Origin: an uncultured Lachnospiraceae bacterium
GTDB lineage: Bacteria > Bacillota > Clostridia > Lachnospirales > Lachnospiraceae
Direction of reading: 5' to 3'
Length of the DNA stretch: 64,000 bases
Assembly (NCBI GenBank): GCA_934401915.1
Contig: CAKRSV010000006.1
Coordinates: 147,634 to 211,633 of the forward strand
Positions 9,149 to 18,416 of this stretch are shown here, piece after piece. The notes beneath the pieces are model-generated. The model saw nothing but the letters and a program-made list of their open reading frames with translations, had not been told where the DNA came from and made no database searches. Position 1 is the stretch's first letter. Every line of letters starts with the position of its first letter. Position numbers and translations under genes: made by a program.

Positions 9149-10741
9149 TTACTTCTTTTTCTGAAACAGAACAAAGTAATCATTTTCATAAAACGGCGTC
9201 ATCGATCCTTCCAGATACTCTGCCGGCACCTCTTCCCTCGCAAGATACAGCTTCCACAGCTCCGGCTCTTCCTGCTTATCCGCATAACCCTCTGTGCCGA
9301 GAAGATATTTATCCAGAACAACCCAGTCTGCCTCCTCCAGCGCCCGCGTGGTCCGCTCACCGTCTATACCAAGCTGATACAGCAGCAGATATTCCTGGTC
9401 ACAGTCCGTGACAGCAATCTTCTCCGTCTGCGCCGCCGGCATATTGCGGTAGACATCCGCGAGCATCGCATCCCTGTGGCTGTACTGTCCGCTTCCGCGC
9501 CCAATCGCTGCCACGCAAAGCAGAAACGCAAGCACGGTTCCCGCCGTGCGGGCGATCCTGCCCGTCCGGTCAGAGAGCAGCCTGCTCTCCTGCACCCATA
9601 CCACAAGCTGACCGCTCATCAGGCAAAGCAGCGCCGCCGCAAAGGAAAAGACGCGGTAATACGGCAGTTTGCACTGTGCGATCAGCATCCCCGGCAGCAT
9701 CAGCGCCGAAATGAGGAAAAAGATCGCAAAAAAATCCGGCCGAAACTTTCTTCCCACTCTCCGGTATCCTCTTATCAGAAAAAACAGGCAGAGCAGACAG
9801 GTCGCTGCCACCACCGCGATCCAGAACAGGAGACTTCCCCAAAAGGAAAGATACCGGTACTGCGTTCCAAGAAGCGTCTGCAGCCAGGCCGCAAAACTCG
9901 CCAAAAAGCCTTCTCTCGGCACGCTCTGGATATAGGGGCTGGCAAGCATATAGTCGATCCCTTCCCGCAAGGCCTGAATCGGCGCCTTTCGCAGGATCTG
10001 AAAATGCCCCATCCCGTAGTACAGGCTTCCCTCCGTCTTTGCCAGCAGGTTCGAACCGATGGCAAGCCACAGAAGACCGTACAGGAAAGCTGTGCCTGCC
10101 GCGCTGGCAAGCGATGCCAGAATGAGGTGAAACAGCTTTTTCTTTTTCCCGGAAAGCAGAAAGTAAAACCCTCCCGCGATGCAGACCGGCAAAACCATAT
10201 ACACGCTGCTCGGTATCGCCCAAAGCGCCATTAGAAGCGCCCCGGAAAACAGGACGTAACCGGAAAGCCGCTCCTCTTTTTCCTCTGCCATTTTCTGCAA
10301 TTCATAAACCGCCATCAGATAACAGAAGGTTACCAGCGCATATCCTCTGCCCTGTACCGCAAGCTGGTTGACGATGTTGATCCCGGCAAACAGAAACACC
10401 GGTATCAGTGCTGCAGCTCCTTTTATCCGCTTCTTTCCGATCCGGTAAAGCAGCGTCAGACTAAAGAGACTGCACAGATACGATACGCCCCTCAGAGCGA
10501 CCGCAGGGCTGCCAAAAACCGTCAGGCACGCCGACAGCACCGAATATCCCACATGGTTGTTCGGAAGCGGCCAGTGGATTGCCGCGTACACCGGTCCCCG
10601 GCTGATAAAATAATAGTAGGTATACAGTTCGTCATACCACGGAACCAGCGCGAACATGCGCCATCCATAGTAGATCGCCATTCCCAGCAAAAACAGGAGG
10701 AACACTCCGTTTTCCCTGAGGTTTATGCCGCGTTTTTCCAT
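9149..10741 (-). CDS. Polytopic membrane protein, GT-C glycosyltransferase-like (ArnT/PMT-type topology)
   Basis: A 530-residue integral membrane protein with about ten to twelve hydrophobic spans and a soluble C-terminal tail of about 100 residues. After the first span comes PWYDELYTYYYF, an acidic pair in the first outer loop as seen in lipid-linked-sugar GT-C enzymes; this is the main reason for the call, and it would predict transfer of a sugar from a polyprenyl carrier. The acceptor and donor cannot be told. Its ATG shares one base with the leuB stop codon (TGATG), so translation is coupled to leuB and the gene is embedded between leuB and ilvD, an odd place for such a protein. Confidence 0.7.
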   Translation of the reverse strand: MEKRGINLRENGVFLLFLLGMAIYYGWRMFALVPWYDELYTYYYFISRGPVYAAIHWPLPNNHVGYSVLSACLTVFGSPAVALRGVSYLCSLFSLTLLYRIGKKRIKGAAALIPVFLFAGINIVNQLAVQGRGYALVTFCYLMAVYELQKMAEEKEERLSGYVLFSGALLMALWAIPSSVYMVLPVCIAGGFYFLLSGKKKKLFHLILASLASAAGTAFLYGLLWLAIGSNLLAKTEGSLYYGMGHFQILRKAPIQALREGIDYMLASPYIQSVPREGFLASFAAWLQTLLGTQYRYLSFWGSLLFWIAVVAATCLLCLFFLIRGYRRVGRKFRPDFFAIFFLISALMLPGMLIAQCKLPYYRVFSFAAALLCLMSGQLVVWVQESRLLSDRTGRIARTAGTVLAFLLCVAAIGRGSGQYSHRDAMLADVYRNMPAAQTEKIAVTDCDQEYLLLYQLGIDGERTTRALEEADWVVLDKYLLGTEGYADKQEEPELWKLYLAREEVPAEYLEGSMTPFYENDYFVLFQKKK

Positions 10742-11826
10742 CAGCCGACTCTCTCCACCAGAAGATCTCCCATCTGCGAGCAGCCGACCTGGGTACAGCC
10801 CTCCGACATAATATCAACGGTGCGGTAGCCGTCCTGCAAAACCTTCTTTACCGCTGCCTCGATCGCTGCCGCCTCTGCGTCCAGATCAAAGCTGTACCGG
10901 AGCATCATCGCCGCAGATAATACCGTTGCGATCGGATTCGCGATATCCTTTCCCGCAATATCCGGCGCGGAACCATGACTCGGCTCGTACAGTCCGAATT
11001 TGGTATCGTTCAGGGACGCCGAAGCCAACATTCCGATGGATCCGGTCACCATGCTCGCCTCATCGGACAAAATATCTCCAAACATATTCTCTGTCAGGAT
11101 CACATCAAACTGTGACGGATCTTTGACGAGCTGCATCGCGCAGTTGTCCACCAGCATATGCTCCAGCGTCACATCCGGGTAATCCGCTGCGACTTCCTCC
11201 ACCACTTTTCTCCAGAGTCTGGAAGAGTCAAGAACGTTCGCCTTGTCCACACTGGTGACTTTTTTCTTTCTCTTGCGTGCAATGTCAAAGCCTTTGATCG
11301 CAATACGGCGGATCTCATTTTCATCGTAGGTCAGCGTGTCGGTCGCCTTTAAAACACCGTTTTCCTCCACCGTCTTCCGCTCTCCGAAATACAGGCCGCC
11401 GGTAAGCTCCCGCATGATCATCATGTCAAAGCCTGCGTCCGAGATCTCTTCCTTCAGGGGACAGGCGCCTGCCAGCTCCTGGTATAACACCGCCGGTCTG
11501 AGGTTTGCAAAGAGATTCAGCGCCTTCCGGATCGCAAGAAGTCCTGCCTCCGGTCTTAAATTGGGGGGAAGTTTATACCACGGCGAGGTCGAAGTATTTC
11601 CGCCGATGGATCCCATCAGGACAGCGTCCGCGCTCTTTGCCGTCTCGACCGCCTCCTCTGTCAGCGGAACTCCGTGTACGTCGATCGAAGCGCCGCCCAT
11701 CAGGATATCTGTATAGTGCATCGTGTGACCGTACTTCTTAGCGACCGCATCCAGCACCTTCTTCGCCTCTGTCACGATCTCCGGACCGATCCCGTCGCCC
11801 GGAATGCAGGTTATCTTTAATTCCAT
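10741..11826 (-). CDS. leuB: 3-isopropylmalate dehydrogenase
   Basis: This enzyme oxidatively decarboxylates 3-isopropylmalate with NAD in leucine synthesis. The 361-residue protein starts with [17 protein letters not shown], the nucleotide and substrate entry motif of the isocitrate/isopropylmalate dehydrogenase family, and has the metal-site region [19 protein letters not shown] and [13 protein letters not shown] near the C-terminus. The chosen ATG has GGAGG ten bases upstream; an in-frame ATG 17 codons earlier has none. leuA, leuC and leuD are not in the window. A terminator belonging to yajC lies just upstream, and I could not find a strong promoter in the short gap that remains. Confidence 0.97.
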   Translation of the reverse strand: MELKITCIPGDGIGPEIVTEAKKVLDAVAKKYGHTMHYTDILMGGASIDVHGVPLTEEAVETAKSADAVLMGSIGGNTSTSPWYKLPPNLRPEAGLLAIRKALNLFANLRPAVLYQELAGACPLKEEISDAGFDMMIMRELTGGLYFGERKTVEENGVLKATDTLTYDENEIRRIAIKGFDIARKRKKKVTSVDKANVLDSSRLWRKVVEEVAADYPDVTLEHMLVDNCAMQLVKDPSQFDVILTENMFGDILSDEASMVTGSIGMLASASLNDTKFGLYEPSHGSAPDIAGKDIANPIATVLSAAMMLRYSFDLDAEAAAIEAAVKKVLQDGYRTVDIMSEGCTQVGCSQMGDLLVERVG

Positions 11827-11885
11827 CTTCTCTGTTCCTCCATCCTGTATTGCTTTTTTTGTGTCACCTTGACTCATAGCTTAAC

Positions 11886-11911
11886 AAAAAGGTTCGCCGT
11901 ATGGCGAACCT
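11886..11911 (-). terminator. Intrinsic terminator downstream of yajC
   Basis: A 9-base perfect stem AGGTTCGCC/GGCGAACCT with a 4-base loop, followed on the minus strand by five T. It separates yajC from leuB. Confidence 0.88.
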
Positions 11912-11931
11912 CTTAATCTCTGTACACTGTT

Positions 11932-12246
11932 TTACTCGGCGTCTGCTTTTTCAACCTGTGCAACAGCAGATTTCTGCATCGGAATACGGCAATTCTTGTT
12001 ACTTCCAAATTCCACGATCAGAGTATCGTCGGAAATATCGATCACGACCCCGTAAAACCCGCTTGTTGTGAGCACGCAGTCTCCTACGCTCAGATCAGCC
12101 AGCATGGCAGACATTCTTTTCTGCTCCTTTTTCTGCGGTCTTACCATCATAAAATAAATAAATACACCGAAGATGATGATATAGGCGATCATAATGATAC
12201 CACTGCCGCCCGCCGTTGCTGCATCAGCACTTAACAAAAGATTCAT
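11932..12246 (-). CDS. yajC: Preprotein translocase subunit YajC
   Basis: A small membrane protein that associates with the SecDF part of the Sec translocon. The 104-residue protein has one N-terminal span (IIMIAYIIIFGVFIYFMMV), then the family landmark RPQKKEQKRM and a basic-to-mixed soluble domain with LSVGDCVLTTSGFYGVV. It lies 77 bases downstream of tgt, the usual tgt-yajC order in bacteria; secDF does not follow. A terminator with a stable hairpin closes the gene, and an extended -10 promoter lies between it and tgt, so it may be made both from tgt read-through and from its own start. Confidence 0.95.
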   Translation of the reverse strand: MNLLLSADAATAGGSGIIMIAYIIIFGVFIYFMMVRPQKKEQKRMSAMLADLSVGDCVLTTSGFYGVVIDISDDTLIVEFGSNKNCRIPMQKSAVAQVEKADAE

Positions 12247-12283
12247 GTTTACTCCTCCATAGATTTTCTTTAATCTTAACTAT

Positions 12284-12312
12284 ATTGTATCATACACAAA
12301 AGAACGGATAAA
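12284..12312 (-). promoter_or_regulatory. Candidate extended -10 promoter of yajC
   Basis: Minus strand TTTATC, 17 bases ending in TGA, then TACAAT, giving the extended form TGATACAAT. It lies in the tgt-yajC gap about 38 bases before the yajC ATG. Confidence 0.6.
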
Positions 12313-12323
12313 AACAAGCATTT

Positions 12324-13496
12324 TTATGCAGGATCCACCTTTTCCTGGTTCTTAGGCTTCATTCCTTCCAGCTTCCTTTTTTTGTAGGAAGCGAACTCTC
12401 CCGCATCCAGCGCATCCCTGATCTCCTGCATCATCGTATTATAAAAATACAGATTATGCAGGACGCAGAGCCGCATGCCGAGCATTTCCCCCGCCTTGAG
12501 CAGGTGGCGGATATAGGCCCTTGAGTATCTCCGGCACGCAGGACAGGCACAGCCCTCTTCGATTGGCCTGTCGTCCAGCTCATATTTGGCGTTGAAGAGA
12601 TTGATCTTGCCCTCGTTCGTATACAGATGCCCGTGCCGTCCGTTTCTGGTCGGGTACACGCAGTCAAAAAAGTCAACTCCGCGCTCCACCGCCTCCAGAA
12701 TATTGGCAGGCGTTCCAACCCCCATCAGATACGTAGGCTTGTCCTTTGGCAGATATGGTGTCGTCTCTTCGATGATATGGTACATCTGCTCATGGCTTTC
12801 GCCCACCGCAAGTCCGCCGATAGCGTAGCCGTCGCAGTCCATCTCGGAAATACGCTTGGCGTGTTCTATCCGGATATCGTCAAAGATCGCCCCCTGGTTG
12901 ATCCCGAAAAGAAGCTGCTTCGGGTTGATCGTATCCTCCAGCCCGTTGAGCCGGTCCATCTCTTTCCGGCACCGTTCCAGCCATCTGGTCGTTCTCGCCA
13001 CCGAATTTTCCACGTAGCTTCTCTCCGCTACGCTGGACGGGCACTCATCAAATGCCATCGCGATCGTCGACGCGAGGTTCGACTGGATCTGCATACTCTC
13101 CTCCGGTCCCATGAAGATCTTCCTGCCGTCGATATGGGAATGAAAATAGACGCCCTCCTCTTTGATCTTCCTCAGTCCCGCAAGGGAAAATACCTGAAAA
13201 CCGCCCGAATCCGTCAGGATCGGTCTGTTCCACGACATAAATTTATGCAGACCGCCCAGCTTGCGGATCACCTGGTCTCCCGGTCTTACATGGAGATGGT
13301 AGGTGTTGGAAAGCTCCACCTGCGTTCCGATCCCCTCCAGATCTTCCGTGGAAACGGCTCCCTTGATCGCTGCCACCGTTCCGACATTCATAAACACCGG
13401 CGTCTGTATCACTCCGTGAACGGTCTGAAGTTCGGCGCGCTTGGCGCTTCCTTCCTGCTTTAAAATACGATAACTGCTTTTCTTTTCCTGTTCCAT
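12324..13496 (-). CDS. tgt: Queuine/preQ1 tRNA-guanine transglycosylase
   Basis: This enzyme exchanges the wobble guanine of GUN-anticodon tRNAs for the queuosine precursor base. The 390-residue TIM-barrel protein shows the active-site motif LTDSGGFQVFSL, GGLAVGES for base recognition, and the C-terminal zinc site CACPACRRYSRAYIRHL with a later His in VLHNLYFY. Length and motifs match bacterial Tgt. It lies 23 bases downstream of the D,D-carboxypeptidase gene and upstream of yajC. No queA or preQ1 synthesis genes are nearby, and I do not see a preQ1 riboswitch in the adjoining spacer. Confidence 0.97.
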   Translation of the reverse strand: MEQEKKSSYRILKQEGSAKRAELQTVHGVIQTPVFMNVGTVAAIKGAVSTEDLEGIGTQVELSNTYHLHVRPGDQVIRKLGGLHKFMSWNRPILTDSGGFQVFSLAGLRKIKEEGVYFHSHIDGRKIFMGPEESMQIQSNLASTIAMAFDECPSSVAERSYVENSVARTTRWLERCRKEMDRLNGLEDTINPKQLLFGINQGAIFDDIRIEHAKRISEMDCDGYAIGGLAVGESHEQMYHIIEETTPYLPKDKPTYLMGVGTPANILEAVERGVDFFDCVYPTRNGRHGHLYTNEGKINLFNAKYELDDRPIEEGCACPACRRYSRAYIRHLLKAGEMLGMRLCVLHNLYFYNTMMQEIRDALDAGEFASYKKRKLEGMKPKNQEKVDPA

Positions 13497-13519
13497 GATC
13501 CTTATATATCCTTTACAAT

Positions 13520-14575
13520 CTATAAATACTTTTCCCAGAATTCCTCGAGGCAGATTCCCTCCTGCGTCATGACCGCAGCCGCCTCCTTGCCGACATAGCG
13601 GAAATGCCAGGGTTCAAATTCGATACTGGTGATGTCCTCTTTTCCCTCCGGATAGCGCAGCACGAAGCCGTATTCACAGCTATGCTCGGCAAGCCATCTG
13701 CCCGCCTCCGTATCTGCAAAGCCCTCGTCCAGCGAGGTGTAGGTATCGCTGAAGATATCCAGTGCCAGTCCCATCTGATGTTCGCTCGCTCCCGGAATGG
13801 TGACAGCCTGTGAGGCAATCTTATACGCCTCCATATAGCTCATGCCCTGTCCCATATAAAGTTTGATCTTCTTATTAAAAAGTGCCTCCTGCCTTCCAAG
13901 ATTACGGTACGGCGAGCAGATCGCCAGATTGACGCCATCGCTCTTTGCCTTCTGCAGCATGAGCAGCAGATCCTCTATGATCCGTTCGTCGCACTGCATG
14001 CTTCCTGTAATCGTCCCTAAGGTAAATTCGTAGTCCTCCGGTATCGGATGCTGCTTATTGACAAGGATCAGCCGCCAGTCGGACGCGTCAAACGCATAGG
14101 TCTGGACATCCTCCGGCTCCGCCGCGGCGCTGTCCGTCTGCTCGATCACATCCGCCTGGCTTTCCAGAATATCATCCACCGTATAGGTGTCGACCTGATC
14201 CAGATTTTCTTCCGCAGCGCAGCTCTCCACCGCCTGTTCTCCGCTGAGGAGCTCCTGACTCTCGGGCGAGATCGTCTGCTCGACTGCCAGCGTGACATCG
14301 GAATCTGCAACTACGGCGCTGTAAGTCTCCTGCGCCTTGATAAATCCTGTCTTTTCTGCAAAGACAGCGAAGGAAAAGCTGCAACTGTTGATAAAAAATA
14401 TCATAACAAGTGCTATGCTTGCATATCTCTTTCCATTCCCTGCGAAGTGGGCACCGATTCCGTGCACCCCGAGAATGAGTGACATCAGCAGCAGGCACGG
14501 ATATTTCAATAACTTGTGTTTTTTTATTGTTTTGCTGAAATTATAAATGATCTTTTCCCGAAAAGTCTTTTTCAT
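13520..14575 (-). CDS. Membrane-anchored D-alanyl-D-alanine carboxypeptidase, VanY/M15B type
   Basis: A zinc D,D-carboxypeptidase predicted to trim the terminal D-Ala of peptidoglycan stem peptides outside the cell. The first 30 residues are basic, then a hydrophobic segment (IALVMIFFINSCSFSFAVFA, about residues 52-71) acts as anchor, followed by about 100 acidic, low-complexity residues as a spacer. The M15B catalytic domain occupies the last 180 residues with SEHQMGLALDIF and EPWHFRYVG holding the zinc ligands His, Asp and His. It heads a run with tgt. The acidic spacer is longer than in simple VanY proteins. No vanR, vanS or vanH-type genes accompany it, so resistance is not implied. Confidence 0.92.
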   Translation of the reverse strand: MKKTFREKIIYNFSKTIKKHKLLKYPCLLLMSLILGVHGIGAHFAGNGKRYASIALVMIFFINSCSFSFAVFAEKTGFIKAQETYSAVVADSDVTLAVEQTISPESQELLSGEQAVESCAAEENLDQVDTYTVDDILESQADVIEQTDSAAAEPEDVQTYAFDASDWRLILVNKQHPIPEDYEFTLGTITGSMQCDERIIEDLLLMLQKAKSDGVNLAICSPYRNLGRQEALFNKKIKLYMGQGMSYMEAYKIASQAVTIPGASEHQMGLALDIFSDTYTSLDEGFADTEAGRWLAEHSCEYGFVLRYPEGKEDITSIEFEPWHFRYVGKEAAAVMTQEGICLEEFWEKYL

Positions 14576-14668
14576 TTGTCTCTGGCACCATATTCTTAAA
14601 TATAGATTTAATTTCTCAATTCGTTTCGAGGTGCATAGCGCATTTCACCCTATTTATCCATCATAACA

Positions 14669-14685
14669 TACAAATTTGATTTGTA
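14669..14685. promoter_or_regulatory. 17-bp dyad (7-3-7) in the vanY-like/aroC spacer, possible operator
   Basis: TACAAAT-TTG-ATTTGTA is a perfect inverted repeat in the 346-base divergent spacer. It sits about 95 bases upstream of the carboxypeptidase gene. Binding protein unknown. Confidence 0.4.
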
Positions 14686-14736
14686 CATTACTTTTTTATG
14701 TAAATCTCCCTTTTCTCTTTCCGCAGTCCATTTCTT

Positions 14737-14753
14737 ATGTTATTATATAACAT
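14737..14753. promoter_or_regulatory. Second 17-bp dyad (7-3-7) in the same spacer
   Basis: ATGTTAT-TAT-ATAACAT is a perfect inverted repeat with the same 7-3-7 geometry as the dyad 52 bases to the left but a different sequence. Its AT-rich core could also overlap a -10 element. Confidence 0.4.
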
Positions 14754-14764
14754 ATTGTTATATG

Positions 14765-14810
14765 ATGATTCAGAGCCGGGCAGCGTTCTTCTGTCTATTA
14801 TCTGAATCAT
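14765..14810 (+). promoter_or_regulatory. Stem-loop in the upstream region of aroC
   Basis: ATGATTCAGA at 14765-14774 is perfectly complementary to TCTGAATCAT at 14801-14810, enclosing 26 bases. It lies 112 bases before the aroC start and could fold in the mRNA leader or be a protein site. No known riboswitch signature is recognised. The rest of the spacer is AT-rich and shows no gene. Confidence 0.4.
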
Positions 14811-14921
14811 TACTGATCATCTATCACAGATTCTCACCGATTCATCTTTATTCTTAACCTGATTCTTAAGCTGAGAATTTCTGTGAACCCAAACAGAACG
14901 ATAGAAATGGAGACGTTTTTT

Positions 14922-16022
14922 ATGGCTGGATCATCTTTTGGAACCATTTTTCGAATTACGACCTGGGGTGAGTCGCACGGCGCGGCTCTCGGCGTTGTCA
15001 TCGACGGCTGTCCCGCAGGACTTGCACTGACCGCTTCGGATATTCAGGCTTTTCTCGACCGGCGCAAGCCCGGTCAGTCCAAAATCTCAACGCCCCGCAA
15101 GGAGGCAGACGCCGTTGAGATCCTTTCCGGCGTGTTTGAGGACCGTACCACCGGAACGCCGATCTCCCTGCTGGTGCGCAACACTTCCCAGCACTCTGCG
15201 GACTACAGCGAGATCGCGAACTACTACCGCCCCGGTCACGCAGACTATACCTTTGACGCCAAATACGGTTTCCGGGATTACCGCGGCGGCGGGCGCTCTT
15301 CCGGCCGTGAGACGATCGGCCGCGTGGCAGCCGGCGCCATCGCATCGAAACTTCTCTCCGAGCTTGGCATCACAGTCACCGCCTACACCCGTTCGATCGG
15401 ACCCGTCAGCGCAGATATGGACTCTTTCGACCCCGCTGCTGTCCGTGAAACGATCACCTGCATGCCTGACCGCGCCGCCTCAGAAAAGGCGGAAGCCTAT
15501 CTGCAGGAATGTATGCAGAATCACGACTCTGCCGGCGGCGTTGTGGAATGTATCGCAGACGGCGTTCCTGCCGGTCTGGGAGATCCGGTATTTGAAAAGC
15601 TGGACGCCAACCTTTCCAAGGCGATGATGTCGATCGGCGCTGTAAAGGCGATCGAGATCGGGGACGGCATTTCTGTCTCCAGAGCACTTGGCTCGGAGAA
15701 CAACGATCCATTCCATATGCAGGATGGCTCTGTTATTAAGACCACCAATCATTCCGGAGGGATTCTCGGCGGCATCAGCGACGGCTCCCGCATCCTTCTG
15801 CGCGCCCATATCAAGCCGACACCTTCGATCTTCTCACCGCAGCAGACCGTCAATAAACAGGGGGAAAACATAGAAGTCTCTATCAAAGGAAGACACGACC
15901 CTGTCATAGTGCCCAGGGCCGTGGTTGTGGTTGAATCGATGATGGCTGTCACTCTGCTCGACGCCTTGATGCTGAATGCTTCCGCAAAGCTCGACAGCCT
16001 GAAGAAAATCTACAATATCTGA
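14922..16022 (+). CDS. aroC: Chorismate synthase
   Basis: This enzyme converts EPSP to chorismate, the last step of the shikimate pathway, using reduced FMN as a catalyst. The 366-residue protein shows SFGTIFRITTWGESHGAALG at the N-terminus, RRKPGQS, the FMN/phosphate-binding GGGRSSGRETIGRVAAGAIA, and near the end HDPVIVPRAVVVVESM. All are family signatures. The ATG at 14922 has GGAG nine bases upstream; an earlier in-frame ATG lacks a ribosome site. It is a lone plus-strand gene, convergent with the aldolase-domain gene with a gap of only four bases and no obvious terminator between them. Confidence 0.97.
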   Translation: MAGSSFGTIFRITTWGESHGAALGVVIDGCPAGLALTASDIQAFLDRRKPGQSKISTPRKEADAVEILSGVFEDRTTGTPISLLVRNTSQHSADYSEIANYYRPGHADYTFDAKYGFRDYRGGGRSSGRETIGRVAAGAIASKLLSELGITVTAYTRSIGPVSADMDSFDPAAVRETITCMPDRAASEKAEAYLQECMQNHDSAGGVVECIADGVPAGLGDPVFEKLDANLSKAMMSIGAVKAIEIGDGISVSRALGSENNDPFHMQDGSVIKTTNHSGGILGGISDGSRILLRAHIKPTPSIFSPQQTVNKQGENIEVSIKGRHDPVIVPRAVVVVESMMAVTLLDALMLNASAKLDSLKKIYNI

Positions 16023-16026
16023 TCTT

Positions 16027-17010
16027 TTAGAAGTTATCCAGCAGTTCCAGATAGAAATTGTTGTAATCTTTTCTCTTTTCTTTCTGGAACTGTATTGCTG
16101 TCTTCGGGTGCTGATTCAGAATACCCGTCAGCAGATAGGGCACATCATATCCCCATTCCACACCGGACTCCTTCAGCGGAACAATAAACTCCTCAATAAA
16201 TTTCAGGATCGGATTGATATTGTACTTGGGATTTTTCAAAAAGCCAAGGAGCAGTTCACTCGGGCAGTTTCCGCATCCCCGTCCCAGACTGCTGACGGTG
16301 GCGTCGAGATAGCTTACGCCATTTCGCAGCGCCTCGATCGTGTTTGCAAAGGCAAGCTGCTGATTGTTGTGCGCGTGGATTCCCACCTTCTTGCCGTGCT
16401 TTTCTGCCATTTCCAGATACTTTCCAGAAAGCCGGTGGATCTGCTCCGGGTAAAGGGAACCGTAGCTGTCTACCAGATAGATAGTCCCGACGCTGCTCTT
16501 GCACAGAAGCTCCAGCGCCGCATCAATGTCCACCTCGTTGGATTTGGAGATTGCCATGATGTTGACCGTCGTCTCATATCCCTTTTTCGTGCAGTCCTCG
16601 ATCATTTCCATCGCCGCCGGGATCGTATTGATATAGGTGGCAACCCGGACAAGATCGATCGGGCTGTCCTTTTTGTTTACGATATCCTTTTTGAAATCAC
16701 AGCGTCCGACGTCCGCCATGACCGAGATCTTCATATCGGTCTTGTTGTCGCCGACCACCGCACGGATATCCTTCTCATCGCAGAATTTCCATTTTCCGAA
16801 CTTGTTCACATCAAACAGATCCTTGGAGGCTTTATAGCCAAACTCCATGTAGTCGACGCCCGCTTTGATGTTCGCATGATAGAGGCTCTTCACAAATTCA
16901 TCCGTAAAATAAAAGTCGTTTACCAGTCCTCCATCGCGGAGCGTACAGTCCATCACCTTGATATCCGGCGTGTACGACATCAGTGTTCTTTCTTTCGCTT
17001 TGTTATCCAT
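16027..17010 (-). CDS. DRE-TIM aldolase-domain protein (HMG-CoA lyase/oxovalerate aldolase-like)
   Basis: A 327-residue TIM-barrel protein of the DRE-TIM superfamily. The metal-site motif CTLRDGG is at residues 22-28 and the metal-binding HxH in GIHAHNNQQLAF lies near residue 195. This fold covers 4-hydroxy-2-oxovalerate aldolase, HMG-CoA lyase and isopropylmalate synthase; no regulatory or second domain is present, and the length suits a stand-alone aldolase. Substrate unknown: proteins of this kind are often annotated only as aldolase catalytic domain proteins. The ATG is preceded by AGGAGG nine bases upstream. It lies 124 bases downstream of tyrS. Confidence 0.8.
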   Translation of the reverse strand: MDNKAKERTLMSYTPDIKVMDCTLRDGGLVNDFYFTDEFVKSLYHANIKAGVDYMEFGYKASKDLFDVNKFGKWKFCDEKDIRAVVGDNKTDMKISVMADVGRCDFKKDIVNKKDSPIDLVRVATYINTIPAAMEMIEDCTKKGYETTVNIMAISKSNEVDIDAALELLCKSSVGTIYLVDSYGSLYPEQIHRLSGKYLEMAEKHGKKVGIHAHNNQQLAFANTIEALRNGVSYLDATVSSLGRGCGNCPSELLLGFLKNPKYNINPILKFIEEFIVPLKESGVEWGYDVPYLLTGILNQHPKTAIQFQKEKRKDYNNFYLELLDNF

Positions 17011-17134
17011 GCTGTAAATCCTCCTGTTCTCTGTCCTTTTTCGTTATATTGCTCTTCGCTTCTTATCAGCCTGCTGCGATTTTACTCCGAAAAGATAACC
17101 GCAAGATCGTGTCCGCCTCAAACGAGCGCAGGCG

Positions 17135-18361
17135 CTACTCTACGACGATCTTTTTGAAACTCTTCTTGCCTTTCTTTATGACAAACTCTGCCGAGCCGAT
17201 CTCATCCTTCGTATAGGTCTTTCTGACATCGGTCACCTTGTCTCCGTTGACCGATACGCCGCCCTGCTCTACGGCACGGCGCGCCTCGGAACGGGAAGCT
17301 GCCAGACCGGAAGCTGCCATGATCCCCAGAATGTCGATGCTTCCCTCCTGGAAATTCTCATCCTTTAAGACTGCGGTCGGCATATTTTCGCTGCTTCCGC
17401 CTCCGGCAAACAGAGCAACCGAAGCCTCTTTTGCCTTCTCTGCCTCCTCGTCGCCGTGAACCAGTTTTGTCAGCTCATATGCAAGGATATCCTTCGCCTG
17501 GTTGAGCTGGCTGCCCTCCCACTTGTCCATCTCGTCGATCTGCTCGATGGGAAGGAAGGTCAGCATACGTAAGCACTTAAGAACATCGGCATCCCCGACA
17601 TTTCTCCAGTACTGGTAGAACTCGAACGGAGAGGTCTTATTGGGATCCAGCCATACGGCGCCCTTCTGTGTCTTGCCCATCTTCTTGCCCTCGGAATTCA
17701 TCAGCAGCGTGATGGTCATTGCGTAGGCGTCCTTGCCGAGCTTACGTCTGATCAGATCCGTACCGCCTAGCATGTTGCTCCACTGGTCGTCTCCACCGAA
17801 CTGCATGTTGCAGCCGTATCTTTCGTAGAGCTGCAGGAAATCGTAACTCTGCATGATCATATAGTTGAACTCCAGAAAGCTCAGTCCCTTTTCCATTCTC
17901 TGCTTGTAGCACTCTGCCCGGAGCATATTGTTGACGCTGAAGCAGGCGCCGATGTCACGGATAAATTCAATATAATTGAGATCCAGAAGCCACTCTGCAT
18001 TGTTGACCATCATGGCTTTTCCCTCGGAGAAATCGATGAAACGGCTCATCTGTTTCTTAAAGCACTCGCAGTTGTGCTCGATCGTCTCCTTTGTCATCAT
18101 GGAACGCATATCTGTTCTGCCGGAGGGATCTCCGATCATTCCGGTTCCGCCGCCGATCAGTGCGATCGGCTTGTTTCCTGCCTCCTGCAGTCTTTTCATC
18201 AGGCACAGCGCCATAAAATGTCCTACGTGAAGGCTGTCCGCCGTCGGGTCAAACCCGATATAGAAAGTTGCCTTTCCGTGATTGATCAGCTCCCGGATCT
18301 CCTCCGCATCGGTAAGCTGTGCAAGAAGTCCTCTTGCCTGAAGTTCTTCATAAATTCCCAT
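17135..18361 (-). CDS. tyrS: Tyrosyl-tRNA synthetase
   Basis: A class Ic aminoacyl-tRNA synthetase charging tRNA-Tyr. The 408-residue protein has [16 protein letters not shown] with the HIGH-like signature, the tyrosine-pocket regions around [11 protein letters not shown] and [27 protein letters not shown], and the KMSKS-equivalent [13 protein letters not shown]-terminal S4-type RNA-binding region is present from about residue 340 ([25 protein letters not shown]). Expression is controlled by a tyrosine T-box in the 380-base upstream region. Confidence 0.97.
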   Translation of the reverse strand: MGIYEELQARGLLAQLTDAEEIRELINHGKATFYIGFDPTADSLHVGHFMALCLMKRLQEAGNKPIALIGGGTGMIGDPSGRTDMRSMMTKETIEHNCECFKKQMSRFIDFSEGKAMMVNNAEWLLDLNYIEFIRDIGACFSVNNMLRAECYKQRMEKGLSFLEFNYMIMQSYDFLQLYERYGCNMQFGGDDQWSNMLGGTDLIRRKLGKDAYAMTITLLMNSEGKKMGKTQKGAVWLDPNKTSPFEFYQYWRNVGDADVLKCLRMLTFLPIEQIDEMDKWEGSQLNQAKDILAYELTKLVHGDEEAEKAKEASVALFAGGGSSENMPTAVLKDENFQEGSIDILGIMAASGLAASRSEARRAVEQGGVSVNGDKVTDVRKTYTKDEIGSAEFVIKKGKKSFKKIVVE

Positions 18362-18416
18362 TTTCTTAATCTCCCTTTCTCTCTGTCCTTTCCGATTTCA
18401 CCTGCGCGAAACGCGT

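Noticed and set aside
8095-9411. A 438-codon plus-strand frame
   Set aside because: Antisense to ilvD, with composition biased to Arg, His and Ser and no recognisable domain.
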